Source: Rachycentron canadum
Lineage: Eukaryota; Chordata; Actinopteri; Carangiformes; Rachycentridae
Assembly: GCA_038496675.1 (NCBI GenBank)
Contig: CM076652.1
Coordinates: 6,663,521 to 6,727,520, forward strand
Direction: 5' to 3'
Length of the DNA stretch: 64,000 nt
The translations under genes and the position numbers were made by a program. How positions within the stretch are numbered: position 1 is the first letter of the stretch; each line of letters begins with the position of its first letter. The notes under the pieces were generated by a model, which worked only from the letters and a program-made list of their open reading frames with translations, did not search any database and was not told the origin of the DNA. This document shows positions 10,946 to 26,205 of this stretch, one piece after another.

Positions 10946-13900
10946 GACATGGGAATAGACAGCTAATTTTAGGATGATGCTCATGATCACAGTGTGTCCT
11001 GAAGTCCTCTGAGGCCAATCTCTTTTCATTTCAAATGTAATTATTCATTGAAAATGTGAATATATTGGTCTGCTTTGTTTTATTCAAAAAGCTTGGTCTC
11101 ATCAGGGATGTTTCATTTTTGGATAAATATGGTGAACATGGCTGCAAACCTCTTGTCGAATTGAATGTATTGTGTAGTTCAGAAGAGTGAGTAAATTACA
11201 TTGATATCAGCAGAGGCAGTATTTCTACTCCTCCTCTTCATCCACACACACTTTAAGTCATTGAAGTGAGTATGTTGATAAAGGTGAACCCCAAACACGA
11301 GCTACTGCACCTTCCTTCATTTCACACATCTTCAGCAGATGTGAAAAACCTTGTTTCAAATACCAAAAAAAAAAAACTAAAACATTTGTTTTTATTGACA
11401 GTGTTTCTAATGGCCATTGTTCAAGTACATCACATCTCTGCACTGGGGTACCTCGGTGTCAAAGTCAAAAAATGCCCCAAAAAAACTCCACCGCTGCCTC
11501 CAATCAGTAAATTTTTTCTAATCATTATTCGTTTGTCTTTGGGTTTTCTCTGTTGTCTTTAGACGAGTTTGACGCCTACATCATTGTGTCTTTCGTCAAC
11601 GCTACTCTGGTACTGTCCATCGGGGAGACTGTAGAGGAAGTGACAGATTCAGGATTCCTGGGAACAACGCCCACTCTGTCCTGCTCACTGTTGGGTGAAG
11701 ATGCTTTAGTGCAGGTGAGTGAGACGTACCTTTAACCTAATTTTTACTTATAAAGTTAAATAAGCTGTTTTGACAATTTTATTTTAATACTACTTCAAAA
11801 ACTTCACAGAATTTAAGGCAGAAAAATTGCCTTAAAAAATTTGCTCTAAGAGGTTTAAAATATCTAAATATGATGTAGTTATCACTAAATATTCCACAGC
11901 TTTTATGCAGTGTTAAAAATCAGCATTTGTTTTGAGGCTGAGAATATTTTACACATTCCAAGGAGTGTTGCACATGCACTCACAAATATTTACTTCAAAT
12001 ATCTCATGCAAAGTATTAAGAATTGGACATGACTATAGTCACAGAAGGCATCATCTAACATCTTGTATGTTCTGATCCCTCTGAGTTTTATTGCCTTGAT
12101 GTAAAAGGATGTTGACAATACTAACCAGTGTGAACATATCACCCCAAGTTTAAGCCTGCTTTATTTCAATCTCAATTCATTTTAGAATCCAATTTGCTGC
12201 CTTGCTAATTGTTTTCAAGATGCTAAGTGGTCTGGCTCCATCCTCTGTAACAGACTGTCTTCATTTCTTCACACTCCGCTCTTAGCTCTTTCAGATCTGA
12301 CAATAAACCTCTTGTACGTCCCACAGTCACGACCAAAACTAAAGACCTTGCAGCTTCTGCTTCACGTCTTTCTGGATTGAGTTGTCAGAAATTAATTGCT
12401 TGGTCTTTTTGGTCCATGAAACTCTTATCTGTTGAAATGTCTATAGTTCTGTATTTTTCCTTGCTCTTATTGCTGTTGGTAAGTTTCTCTTTGTGTTTTT
12501 ACATCACCGTTACATTTTAATATCTTTAGTCTGGCATTCTGTCAACTTAAGGTGGGTTTCAATCTGTTTAAGAATTAAATAAATACAGGAACTGATGTTG
12601 AAATAAGAAAATAGCGATCACAACCCAACTGTCTTCACTGTTTTTTTTCTTTCCCTGCTTCTTCACACAGGTCTACCCAGATGGCATCCGCCACATTCGA
12701 GCAGACAAGCGTGTGAATGAGTGGAAGACTCCTGGTAAAAAAACAATTGTTCGCTGCGCTGTGAACCAAAGGCAGGTGGTTATCGCCCTCACTGGAGGGG
12801 AGCTGGTCTACTTTGAGATGGACCCGGTAAGAACATACACATCTTATTTTTGTATATACTCTAAAGAGTCACATAGTCAAACATTTTATGTTTATATTTA
12901 ATGTTGTGACAGAAAACAGAACTTTTCTTGACTAAACTGTGTTTTTCATTATTGCATTAATAATTCTGTTTTTTGGGGAGATGATAAAACTCAATCAATT
13001 CAAAACTAGTTTGTGTAAAATTGGACCATGGTGCGGAGAGTTACTGTTTCTGATGAAATATATGCTCAACGCTTACTAGTTTATAGTGTAGGTTTTGAAC
13101 ATTAATCACCATTTTAACCAAACTGGCCTCTTTGACAGTGATCAACAGAATAATGGTGACCTAACAAGCTCTGCAAATATCAACAATCATACACATTTTT
13201 TTGAAGAGAATCTGACATACGGAGAAAATGAGACTAAAACTATATCTGTCTCCACTACCATGAGAAACGGGAAAGAGAAGTGAGATGACTGAGCTGTTTG
13301 TTTCTTTGTCTTATTCCCTGTTCTTTCTCTAGTCTGGCCAGCTGAATGAGTACACGGAGCGGAAGGAGATGTCTGCAGATGTGGTTTGCATGAGCTTGGC
13401 AAATGTCCCACCTGGTGAGCAGCGCTCTCGATTCCTGGCTGTTGGACTGGTTGACAACACTGTTCGAATAATCTCCCTGGACCCGTCGGTATGAACAGAC
13501 TCATGAATTTGGCTGTGAAATACAGCCTAAAGTATTTTTGCTTGTTTGTTTAGATCATCCATGTAGTTTAGCACCTAAAAAAATATTATCTTAACACAGC
13601 AGGAACTTAGTTTGAAACCATTTTTTTTCAGTGATTGACAGAAATCCCTTTCAGCCAAAACTAAGTTGTTTAGTTTCTTCTTAGGTTAGCAACAAGTTAT
13701 ATCCATGTTTGTTAAAATAACAGTTACACCCAGCCGTGTAACAAGGACAACTTGATACAACATGAAATTTGACTCCTGGTGTCAAGAGGGACCAGAGATG
13801 AACCCTTGGCCATTAAATATTTATTTTTAGGACTGGAGAAGTCTTCTTTGTGCTGCAGTAAAATAATACATTTAACCAGACCAGGCTGCTCTTTATTTGC

Positions 13901-16900
13901 CTGTCAAACATAACAAATGACCAAACCGAGGAACCACTCAGACATTAATGAAGCAGTGTCAGACTTGAAGTGCTCGTTCATCTATGATGACTCTTTGTAT
14001 TTGTGGTTGGTCTTGTTCTTGCGTTTTTGAGGCTCAATATCTGGCTGAAGATAACTAGATTTGACAATTATTTGAGGGTTAAAATATACTCCTAATTATG
14101 CAATGCCATTTTACTGCATACCGTGGCTCTTAGTGTCATTCACGCTGGATTAGATTTATAGGTTCTTTAAAATTATACAGATGGAATATGAAGCTTTTTC
14201 ACAATAAACTTGGACAACAGAGCTCTTGAGTGGTTGTTGAGAGAGATGCTGGCGCCGCTAGAAAAGCCATGTCTGATAATTGTGACAGTGACTTAAATAG
14301 AAAGATGGATTTTATTTTATTACAAATTTAGAGAATATGTTTGAACATGATGGAAGATTTAAATCTGGCTTGAGAGCCATAGCTAGACACTTTATAACTT
14401 TATTACTCCAATTAACCTTAATCATACGAAACGGCTCATTTCATTGTTTTCAAAAGAAGAGAACCTTCTGTTTGTTGAAATAGTTTAACCCTCTGAATTG
14501 TTGTCATGTTCAGGACTGCCTACAGCCGCTGAGTATGCAGGCCTTGCCAGCCCAGCCAGAGAGTCTGTGTATAGTGGAGATGGGAGGGGTCGAGAAACAG
14601 GATGAACTCGGAGAAAAGGGAACCATCGGATTCCTTTACCTCAACATAGGACTTCAGGTATTCTCACTATATACAACCACTATATAAAAACATGTCTACA
14701 GTATGTGTAATCTTGGCTCAGTTTTATTGTGACCCAGAGACAACCATTCTGTCTAAGAAGCAACTTAAAGACCTCTGTGTGAGGAAAGAGTTGTTTTTTT
14801 TTTTGTTTTTTTTTTTTTGTACCTGTTAGACCCCTAAGATACTGACAGTTTTCACCAAAACCTCTTTCTTTTTTTTTCTTTTTTTTTTGCTTAATTAAGC
14901 AGTTACTCTTTTTAGATGCTGGTCAGTAAAACTAATATTTTTGGGTATGAATCTGTATGTTATGAATACTTGTGATGTGAGGGATTCCAACATCAGCAAA
15001 GCACAATCTACCAAAGATAGACCAGATGAACACTATATCGATCCTGAAAGTCACTAGTCAGTAAAAATTAAAATAAACTGATTCCCTCAGTATAACTGCA
15101 TCATTTAGTACATGATCAAGATCCACATGCAATGCTTTTGCAGACCACCAGGGGGGTGCGGACCACTGGTTTAAAACCCCTATCTTGTGTCTTGTGGGTG
15201 ATGCAAGAAGAACTGGACAATGTTCTTCTATTGAGCTAACAGCTGCACAATTTTCTCATGTGAAAATACTTGGAACAAAGAACTTCAACCAAGAAATTAC
15301 CAGCAATTGACAGCAAAAGTCTAGAGTTTTAATTAATATTATGTACATAGATATAAATGGATGTAAAAATAAGTTATTGTCCATTTACATTTATAATCTT
15401 TAAGCCTATTTGTGGCAGCTTGTTGTGATATGAATTTGAGAACATCTAATTGTGTGTGTGTGTTTTTCTCAGAACGGTGTGCTGCTCAGGACTGTTTTGG
15501 ACCCTGTAACCGGTGACCTGTCAGACACCAGAACACGCTACCTGGGGTCACGACCTGTCAAACTCTTCAGAGTCAGGATGCAGGGACAGGAAGCTGTATG
15601 TGACTCACACATTTACATATAATCAACACTTTTTTTCATACTTGATAGAGACAATCATTTACCAAATATAATTTGATATCTTTAGTGAAGGGGAAAAAAA
15701 TACACCTGAAGAATTTCTTTACTGCATCATTGTGTCAGTTTAACAGAATTTGACAACTGCACTGAAACAGTGAACAATAAAGTGCATTGTCAGTGCCTTT
15801 TAAACACATTCACACACACTGACAATGTAAACTGACAGAAGGCTGAGCTGCCAGAAGGTAGAGCAGTTCTGAAGTAAAAGTGTTTAAAGTAAATGAATGA
15901 AAAACACGTCTTTCCAACGATAGTCCAAACATATTTTTAAGAAAATAGACACAGTGCTTAATGAGTGTAATCTACTTGTTTTCTCTAAAAATGGACACAG
16001 TTTTACATATTTTCAGACTGTAGTCTGTTTCCATCACCCTTCAGCAATAATTAAGATTCAAGTATCAATATTTGGTGCCAGATTATTTATGTATTGATGA
16101 TGTAATACAATACCTCGTTGACATTTTGTCACCACAAATCAACACACATAAAACACACAGTATGTAAATGTAACTTTAAGTGAGGAATCTTAACATAAAA
16201 CTAAAGAATTTGTCTCTGAATTTGTATGTATTTTTTGTCATTTAAAAGGTCAAACAATTATGTGACTAATTAAAATTGTAGATGAATTGTTGTGAAAATA
16301 ATTGCCTGCAAATATAAAGTGTCATCTCTTTCCTCTTATTGGCAGGTGCTGGCAATGTCCAGTCGATCCTGGCTCAGCTACTCGTACCAGTCGCGCTTCC
16401 ATCTGACCCCTTTGTCATATGAGACTCTGGAGTACGCCTCTGGCTTTGCCTCTGAGCAATGCCCAGAAGGTATCGTGGCCATTTCCACCAACACACTGAG
16501 GTACGGATACACAGTATGGATGGACTGTCGACAGTCTGGATGTAACTTGTAACCATTATCAATGGTTTGTTGGAGGACAGACAGCAGGGAGGCAGAAAGC
16601 TGATCTGATTTTCAGATGTTTGGAGTCGATGTCTTTGCAGCTTTGTTTGTAGAGCGATTTATGACACTTGTTGGAATGTTTTTATTGCACTTAACAGTAT
16701 GAGTTGACAACCAGTTAACTCAGTTAAGAACCCTTAATCTCTCCTCAGAGACAAAGTGATTTGTGACTTTCTGTTGCCCCCTCCTCCTCATTTCTGGTGC
16801 CCTTATCTGTCTGGCAGAATCTTGGCTTTGGAGAAGTTGGGGGCTGTCTTCAACCAGGTGGCCTTTCCTCTCCAGTGCACCCCCAGGAAATTTGTTATTC

Positions 16901-19900
16901 ACCCAGAGACAAACAACCTCGTTTTGATCGAGACTGACCACAACGCCTACACCGAGGCGACCAAAGCTCAGCGGAAGCAGCAGATGGCTGAGGTATGAAG
17001 TGCAGAAATGAGATGATGCTCTGATCATTCAACTGGGAGCTAAGATCAGCTTATGGTCCCTGACAGTTATGAATTGATTGGTCTACCATGTGTAGGGGGG
17101 TCATACTGACTGCGTACCTGAAAACACACCTTTAACAGAGCCAGATGAGGCAAATGGCATAATGAGAAGTAACAGTGTCTTTGACAGCATGTAATTGCTG
17201 GAGTTTTGATGTGTTCTGTAACCCAGACCATTTAGGCTACAGAGACCACCCAGGTTGAGCAACTGTTTTGACATCACACATTTTAAGAAAGGCCTGAATG
17301 TAGCTTAGTGTTTCCGCTTTAGTGATTGATTGTGTTCAGAGTAGGGGTCAGTAAGCCAAGGGCAGTTTTCCATTTTATTTATTTATTTTTTCCAAACATT
17401 GCTTATATAATGTTTAGCACTGTTCACAGAAGTTCACTGAAGCAGAGAAGAGGTGAAATGTGTCCTGATTTTTTTTGGATTAGATTTGATTTGCACGGAA
17501 GCAGCACACTTTTCAAATAGAAAACATGTCGTCAACACTTCTCCATTTTTGTTTTAAAACGACCTTTAAACATGATTTTCATCCAGACGAGTGTTTTAGC
17601 TAACTATCAGAAAACGGTCTGCATCCATACTAACACACCTGAAACTGCAGACGTGCATGACACTGGGCATGTGTGAGCTGGTGTTAACAGGAAATTGTCT
17701 ACTCTCAATTGCACTCAGCTCATTAGTTGTAGAAATACTACAAGTGAGGACGGTTATGGTCTCAACATGCAGAACTTGACTGCACAAAGGCTGCTAGAAA
17801 GGACAACAACGTTAGTAGTAAGAGTTTGAAACACAGCCCCAGATTTTTCAGGGTTTCGAAAACTTAATCTGTACAGGAGGCGATAACAAACCAAAAGAGA
17901 GGCCCCCTGTTGACTCTGATCCTTTGCCAAGCCCATCACTGCACCAACCTGCACACATTTAGACATCCATTTACATTACATACACAATTTCACACTCAAG
18001 AGTACGCAAAAGGCTGGTGCCATCATTTGAGTTTGACCAATTGTACAGCTTCAAAATATCTTGTTGTCCTTTCAGCCGACCTCTCCTGTTCTGTGCTTTT
18101 GTTCCTGTAGGAGATGGTGGAGGCTGCTGGTGAGGATGAAAGAGAACTGGCTGCTGAGATGGCTGCTGCCTTCCTCAATGAAAATCTTCCAGAAGCCATA
18201 TTTGGCGCTCCTAAAGCTGGAGCCGGGCAGTGGGCCTCACTTGTGCGGCTGGTCAACCCCATACAAGGGTCCACATTGGACCAGGTCCAACTGGAGCAGA
18301 ACGAAGCTGCATTCAGGTCAGCAAGATCCAGTTTAAATATTTTCATTTTTTTGTAAAAATTTATTTTAGGAATGGCTGAATGTAGGTAAGAAGGTTTGGA
18401 TTTGTTGCATGTAGAGAATTGAATTCTGAGATGAAGCAGAACATTTGCCAACAAAAAAAGGCTCCACATGACACTAACAGCTTTGGATTTTAATTGATGC
18501 ATTGGGGGTGGGGGGGGTCGTGCCTGTTACACCCTTCACATTGATTGACAGTCACTCTCCAGACCTCCCAGAATTCCTTAGATTCTTACCAGACAGTTTC
18601 TTGACTGAGTTTATCCAGCAGCTGCCATACTGACATTTTCTGGGCTGGCAAATCCTCTAGAGGATCTTTTAAATTTACATGTTCCAGTCATTAGCACAAG
18701 GCCAATGGCTGCTACAGGAAGCATGAATAAGCATCACTGTCTGAGATTACATGAGAACTATGATGTATTTCTGTGGTAACAGTGGTTTGAAAAATTGGCA
18801 AAGTAATGGCCTTTTTTTTCTTTTTTATCAAACTCTCTTTATTCTTGGAGGAAGTATTACAGTCTTTTGTGGTATATGAATCCTCAGTAGGCAGGTTACT
18901 TGCACACATTATGGTTGTGTATAATTTTGCTGACCCTGTCAATGCAATTGCAATTTTGTCATTTTTTTGATGATCCTCTGTTTTTGAATTTTTGCCAAAA
19001 AAATTACAGTTGAGCCAATTTCTCACTTTGTTTATGTGTTTGATATTTTCCAGTGTCGCAGTGTGTCGTTTCACCAACACAGGAGATGATTGGTACGTTC
19101 TGGTTGGTGTTGCCAGAGACATGATACTCAACCCCAGATCAGTGGCTGGTGGCTTCATCTACACCTATAGGCTCATTGGTGGAGGGGAGAAGCTGGAGTT
19201 TGTGCACAAGGTGGGTTTGACTGATCTTAAATGACATTTTTTCCTTCCTTCCTTTGCAGCAAAATAATGTTTTCTTTGATATTTATGTTTTACGTGCAAC
19301 ACACTTCAAGGAACTGGAACTGGATTAAAACTTGCTCACACTTATTCATTCCAAGAGAACAGGCAACAGAAAAGAGAAAACTGCAACATTTATAGACTCC
19401 AGATGGCACAAGTGCAAAAAATTATATCTGTTGTTCTTTCTTTGCCTGTAGGTGGCAAACCTTATTTACTTATTGTGCAGAACTTAACTGTTGCTTCTAA
19501 TAATTATCTTGGCCTAGTCTTGCAGGTCCAGAGGCCACAGAGCTGCAGCGCAGACTGGTAAACGTTAGTTCAATGTGTGATTAAAGCCTGACTAAGCAAA
19601 AAAGAGCACAGTGCAAGTGAATGGAAATGGAATGTGACCAATGTGACTCTGTCAGACGCCTGTAAATACGTTTTTCCACTGGAGGAAGTGGATCATATCA
19701 CATTACCACGTCATCTAAGCCTGAGGGTGCTAATTGTTTAGGGGAAGTGTGCTCTATTATTAAAATGCATATTAGCAGGTCACAATTTGAGATGGGTGCT
19801 AAAAGTGCACCAGGCAGGACAGGACACCCATGAGGGAAGTTTAAATGACAACAAGCACAGATGTTGCTCCCCCTGGCGCCACGCACATCTCCCCGGGCAA

Positions 19901-22900
19901 TTCCCTAGAAACTCGAGCTGGGTGGAGGCCTTCAGGGTGAATCAGCCCACATGCAATTGTTACCTGATGTGGATTAACGGGGGAAGTGAGTCATAAGTGT
20001 TGTGTTGCATAGTGGTGAAAGCTAAGCACATTGGAGGAATTTCCCATCCACTTAAACAGAAAAGATATTGAGTCTGTCTTGCCCAAATGAATTTACCCAT
20101 GCATTGATACCCAGATAGAGCAAGGATGACACATCTTCAAGTACAACCATGTTCCAATAATAGTTAGCTCATGTACAGATCACAGAAACTGTCAGGAGCA
20201 CTCGGGTTCATAGTCACTGTGTGCATGTGGCAATCCACTGTGCCAGTCTGTGTGCCAGTGCTCCCTGGATCATATTTCATCTAAAACATAATTTCTCATT
20301 AGGCTTAAATTTAGTGATCACTGTCAGGAATGTGTGTTGTTAATTGACCAAATCATTAAACATCGCTACCTTTTCTACCTGGTACCAGAAATACTAGTTG
20401 GTTAAATTATTTATTTATTATTTTGAAAACGTACAATGGTACCTAACCGTTGCATCTAAGATGAAATGCCAACATCTGCCGCTAGCTGGAGCTTCGGAAA
20501 TTGAAAATAAGGTTCTAGGCATATAGCCGCTCAACTGGAGCAATACTTAGCCACATTTAGCAGGAACATGTGGACGTTTACTTGCACCAAAAACATGCTG
20601 CGTTAGCCACACAAGGAAAACTAATACATGCAGGGCTTCCCATTGATTACCTAGACAATGGCAACCTGCCATTGTAATTGCTCCGACTACTCTCTCAAAC
20701 GCATTGACTGTAGACAGTGTCATAGTTGGTCTATTTCTCAAATATGATTAATGAATTGATTTTGCTTTGCAACACCAGTCTACCAGCTCCCGTACCATTA
20801 ATTTGAACACATTGAATTGTGCTTCACAGTTTAATTATTCACTGGGCTGAACTCTTAAGTAGGTAAACCAAAAAATTAGCTAAATAAAATGACCAGTCAC
20901 TCAAAAATGACCCCAAAAAACCAACTGCTGATGGACTTAATTGCAGAAAGATGATATATTTATCCAATCACCCAGCCCTACTCCTCAATCAAGTCTAGCT
21001 TCTCTTGACAGTGCTGCTGACACTGCTGACACCAAAGGTCTTCTCCTGTTTCATTTTCTGACTGCTCTGTCTGTCACACCCGTGCTTGGTATAGGGTGAC
21101 TGTTTTGATAATGTCTAGTGACACTGCACTGACTGATAGTCCAGCTGTAGGTAATCTGTGAAACTAAGGCTGCTCTAACTTTTTCTGTGATCACTCATCT
21201 TAAATGCCAGTGTAGCACAACAGTCATCATTAACCTGTATTTGTGTTCATTTTAACAGACGATGTGATAATGGGCAAGTGATTTTATTTCCAGGCACAAC
21301 AGCTTAGAAATGAGAATAACTGCAGTGCTCTCAGAAAGTAATCAGACCCAAAATGTTTGCTCTGAGACTTTCACAGCAAACAATGTATAATGGAACCAAA
21401 ACCAATCCATGAGGAGGAAGGAACTCCCTCCTGAGCTCAGTGACATGGTTGTGTCGAGGCCCAGATCTGGGGGAACTGACACCAAAGAAAATCTGTTAAG
21501 CCACATATTTTATGGTAGACACTAATGACAGTTTCTCTACTTGTTATTGTTGTTTTTGTTGTTTAACTTTTGTGCATAGGTTTGATTTTAATTGAGATCT
21601 TAACAATGATCCGAAGGTGGGTGTTTGTAAAGAGGGCAGGAAAAGGGTCTTCCTGCAAAAACAGGCAAGCTACAGTATCTGCTCCAGTGATGCAGTGATT
21701 AGTGTCAGCTGAACAGTCCCAACCCTTTGTAGAGGTACATTTTAAAGATGTAAACTGCAGTCTTGGGAGAAATTTTTTTTAATTTTTTATTTTTTTTAAA
21801 ACCATCTTAGACGAGTCTAAACATTTGCATGAACCAAAAAAGATCTAAATTTTGCATATGCAGATCAGTAGAGTGTCGTCATTATGGTTGAATCACATTA
21901 AGAGGTTAATACAGCAGCCTGCAGTGAGTTGCCAAGAAAATCCATCAAAGCAATGACAGGTCTGACGTGAATGGCTTTCTCTTCTCAATTACAAAGGAAA
22001 ATGTCAAAACATCAAGACATTTCGTGATTCTCCAGAAAGGAAATGGAATAATTTGTGCTGTTAAGTTCAGTTGTAGTTGTGATCAAGGAACATCTTAGAC
22101 AAGTATTGAAAATATTTGACTTGTGACTAGGGTAATCTTGTTTAAGAAATATAATTTACGGAAATATTGCTGCTTTTTGATCATGCTGGGTTTTTTTTTG
22201 TTTTTTTTTTTAAAAGAACCAATACATTTTTACAAAGTCATACTGTAATTATAAAGTACTGCATTTGTTGAAATCAGTAGCTAACATACAGTCACGATAT
22301 CTAGTCTTTTTTATAGGTCTCAATGCCTAACACTAAATTTAACAGCAGCAGTCTCCGGTTTTGTTTTCACTGAACTTTAATCCCAATGACAGGAGGATAG
22401 ATAGATACATCAAAATAATCAGATTGGAAGATTTAAGGTCATCGGCATGGTTTCCTATCACAAGATTTGCTAAAGTTATTATCTTTTATGGGAGCCTGTG
22501 CTGGCAGATACATGATATTTTATAAAAGTTGGATGCATTTCATTATCTACACACACACACACACACATACATATATATAATTTTACTTTGAACTTGCACT
22601 GGACAAGGCTCCAGCAGTGTTTCCCCAATGTGCATTATGCAATCATGAGCACAGCTGCTGAAATTTTACATGGGTCATTAATATTCACGACAAAATGTAA
22701 CCCTCCAACTGTCCATGGCAAAGTGATGGCTACAAATCAAACTAAGTGATCACAAGTTAATCCCTTTATGCATTAACACCATGTGTAGCCTATTTTGTAC
22801 ATACCATAGTGTTGTTGTAAGACGCGCATTTTAGTACAGAAATGCAACAAATTAGTGACACCTGTGGCGAGTCTGAACCCTGTGACATTTGCTACCTCAC

Positions 22901-25900
22901 ATGATCAGGAAATGAATACTATAAACTATTTCAGTTTGTTTGTGCAAACATTTTGCCCACAAATGAGACATTTTTGAGAAATTTAATTTTTAGCATATGC
23001 AGTGGAGTCCCCTACAGAGCAATTTGTTTATAGTTGAATTGTGCAAGCCATTTTCTTACTTCATTCTTTGACATTTATCAAAAAGCTTTCTGGGCCTCTA
23101 GAGCCCTTGAGGTGTCAAAATGTCTGGGTAAATTAAAACACACGACAAGCTGAAGATGAATATATATAACAACTCTACCCCCATTTCAAGCTGATCTTTC
23201 AACGAGGCACATAAACACAAGTCTGCCCTTACATGCTGGTGGACCACATACGATAGCTCTGCAGCTAACCAAGATCCTCAGAGAAACATTGGTTGTTAAA
23301 TAAAATCCTACCAAAAGAGCCTTAGTGACTGTACCTTCACACCTTGGATCCCTGTTACCACCTAGGGGGAGCTGTCTTTAGTGAGACATTGGACCTTCTT
23401 CAAAAAGGAGCTTTTCTACTTAAGAAATTTGAGCTGTTACTATTTAGAAAAAACTGCATCTAAATCTAAACTTGCTTCATCATAATCTGGTTAGCTGTGT
23501 CTTATTAATTCTGTGTGTTTTGATTGGCAGACCCCGGTAGAGGACGTGCCCTTGGCCATTGCACCGTTCCAGGGACGAGTCCTGGTGGGAGTCGGGAAAC
23601 TGCTGAGAATCTATGACCTGGGCAAAAAGAAGCTGCTGCGCAAGTGTGAGAACAAGGTAAGACGAGGCAGAGCTGCTAAAAAGCTTGAAGGGTTATTTCA
23701 CTGTGAATGGCCTTGCTCTGTTTTAAGAGGCCACCTCTTATGGTTTTCTTGGTTTCGAGCGCCCGTTATCCACCTCCAGAGGGCAACTTCTCATAGACAC
23801 TCATCAAAGATGCTAAATGAGACTGGTGCCTTTTTGACCGTCAGTCTTTAGAAACACATTTTAGCTTTTACCTAACCCCCGACTAATTGATTAGTCAAGG
23901 AAACATTCATTTCCTGCTACATAATGAGCTTAGTCTTTGCCCTGCCTTGTAAATTGAGTAAACTGACACTGGAGCTGCCACAAAAACAGTCTTAAATGTA
24001 TCTAATAGTGTCAGCTATGCACATATGAAACTAAATATATTCACCGTTACCCATAGTTTGAAAGTCATGCAGGATAAGAGTAAGATATTGACCACAAAGA
24101 CGAGTTTGTAGAATTTTTCCCTTTTAATGTTGTGTCTCAGCCCTAATTTTATTAAAAACTACATCTGTTTATCAAGTGGGTCATTGTAGAAATAAATTTA
24201 CAGGAACAATAGCATCCAGACAAACTGAGTTCAGTCATTCACATGGTCTATAACAGTCTGCATAATGTTGAACTCGAGCCTGACATGCCAGATGGTTTGT
24301 TTGAGAAACATCTGGGAATGCTCCATTGAAACTGGAAAAGTTCAGGCGCTTTCAAAAACATGGGGCATATGATTGGATGAACCTTTTATCACATACAAAC
24401 TTAAACCAATCAGACTCTGCATCCTCACTTTCACTACCTCTTGAACATCCTTTCCGTGAAGAAAACTCTGGAGGCCATTGTTCTTAACTAGCGGTTGCTT
24501 TTTGCTGTCATTGCACTTAAGGCACACATGGAGCTGCCAGTAGTTCTTCCCACGTAGGACACTGATTGGTCCCAACCACCGTGGTTGGGCCACAAGCGAA
24601 TAACTCGGAGCCTTGCGTGATGGATTCTAACTTTGGAGAAACTCAGCTGCCTCACATATTGATGCATTTGCTTTTGGGTTATTGTTTATGTAAAACCAAA
24701 ATCTGCGAAAATCCAATTACGGCTCATTATTGTGGAGTAATATATTTTTTTCAATCGCAGTTTTACCTGTATTCACTAAATGTCTCTTAATGACTTTATC
24801 TGGTGAAATAAACCTGAGCTCAAGTGAATGCAGTTTACAAGAGTACTGGTGTATTTCCTGTTAAAAAAACTAAATAAACCACCGTATTTACCGTTTACTC
24901 GTAAATGTCAGTAGGAATCAACTTTAAGCGGTTTCTTCTTCCTGTGAGGACAAAGATGAGACGGTGCATGACGGCACCAGTTTAAATGAGTTCAGTGTTA
25001 AATTCAATAACAACAGTCTCCTGTTCCTCCACCCCCTCCTTTCTAAATTAAATATAATTCTGAAGCACATCAACATTAAGGACAGCAATTTGTCTGTCAA
25101 ATGCTATCCTTATTCTTATAAAGAATAAACACTGATGTTTTTAAAGCCCTGTGCCTCAGCACATTCAATTTAAAATAAAGTAATAAATGCTATATGAAAG
25201 TGCTGAATCTAAACCTCAACATTTAAGGGTTCAAAAGTAGTTGGATACATTTCAATTGTAGCTCAGGCTTAAGAGCTCACACACGTTAAGGTGGAGTTGT
25301 CAATATGTGGAGTAAAGAGGTAAACATGTAAATGAAGAAGCTCAGTCTCTAAAGAAAGCAAAAAAGATCAATCAGACATATTAAAGGTATTTGGTTATAT
25401 TTGGGTTCTTTTGAAAAAGCAGGTGAGCACATTAAAACTAGCAATTGAGCTAGTGGACTGAGGAGTCTGGTGGATGGAAAGAAAATCATTTGCATGTTAA
25501 AGAGGAACCCCTTTGGCTGCACAGCAGGCCATTAATGCTCTCCAGGGTCTGGGTGTACATGTTTAAGACACCATGACCAAAGATGGATTCACCATAACAT
25601 CCAAACCAGGTGCTTAAGATTTCACTGCTGACAAACCAACAGGATGAATGCAGAGGTAAACTGGAGGAACCTGTGCACTCAGATTCAAACGCATCAATAC
25701 TGATGCATCCTAAACGTACACAAGCAAATTCATTCATGTGATTTTAGTCAGATTGAGCTGCATTCCACCTGATACAGACCAGAATAAAGGCAGAGAGAGC
25801 ACAACAAGCAACAACTGAAAGTGGCTGCAGTAAAGAGCTTGGGAGAGTATCACCCGGAAGATACCCAGTGCCTGGTGATGTCTGTAAATAAAAGACTTCA

Positions 25901-26173
25901 GGAAGGCATTGACCGCAAAGAGTTTTTCTCAAAATATAAATATAAGTTTTATATTGTGTATCTGATAACAGTATAATTTCTCCCACACAGTTCTTTCTAT
26001 ATTGATATTAATCTACTTGTATTAAGGCTGAGACGTGGCACCTTAATGTTCATGATTTCTCTCATGACTTTATTTTAAAACAGAATGTCCTGATGCACAG
26101 AGCCTGAGGAACAAGAAACTGTGTGACTGGCCAAACACTGTCTGAACTGTATGTTTCTGTCACTTGTTTGTCG

Positions 26174-26205
<32 letters not shown>

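Noticed and set aside
10720..11029. Open frames on both strands through the GT repeat
   Set aside because: They consist of Val-Cys or Thr-His runs produced by the dinucleotide repeat.
15140..15185. hAT-like terminal motif (ACCACTGGTTTAAAACCCCT) in intron 16
   Set aside because: Only one end was visible, with no partner inverted repeat or target-site duplication found, so no element is called.
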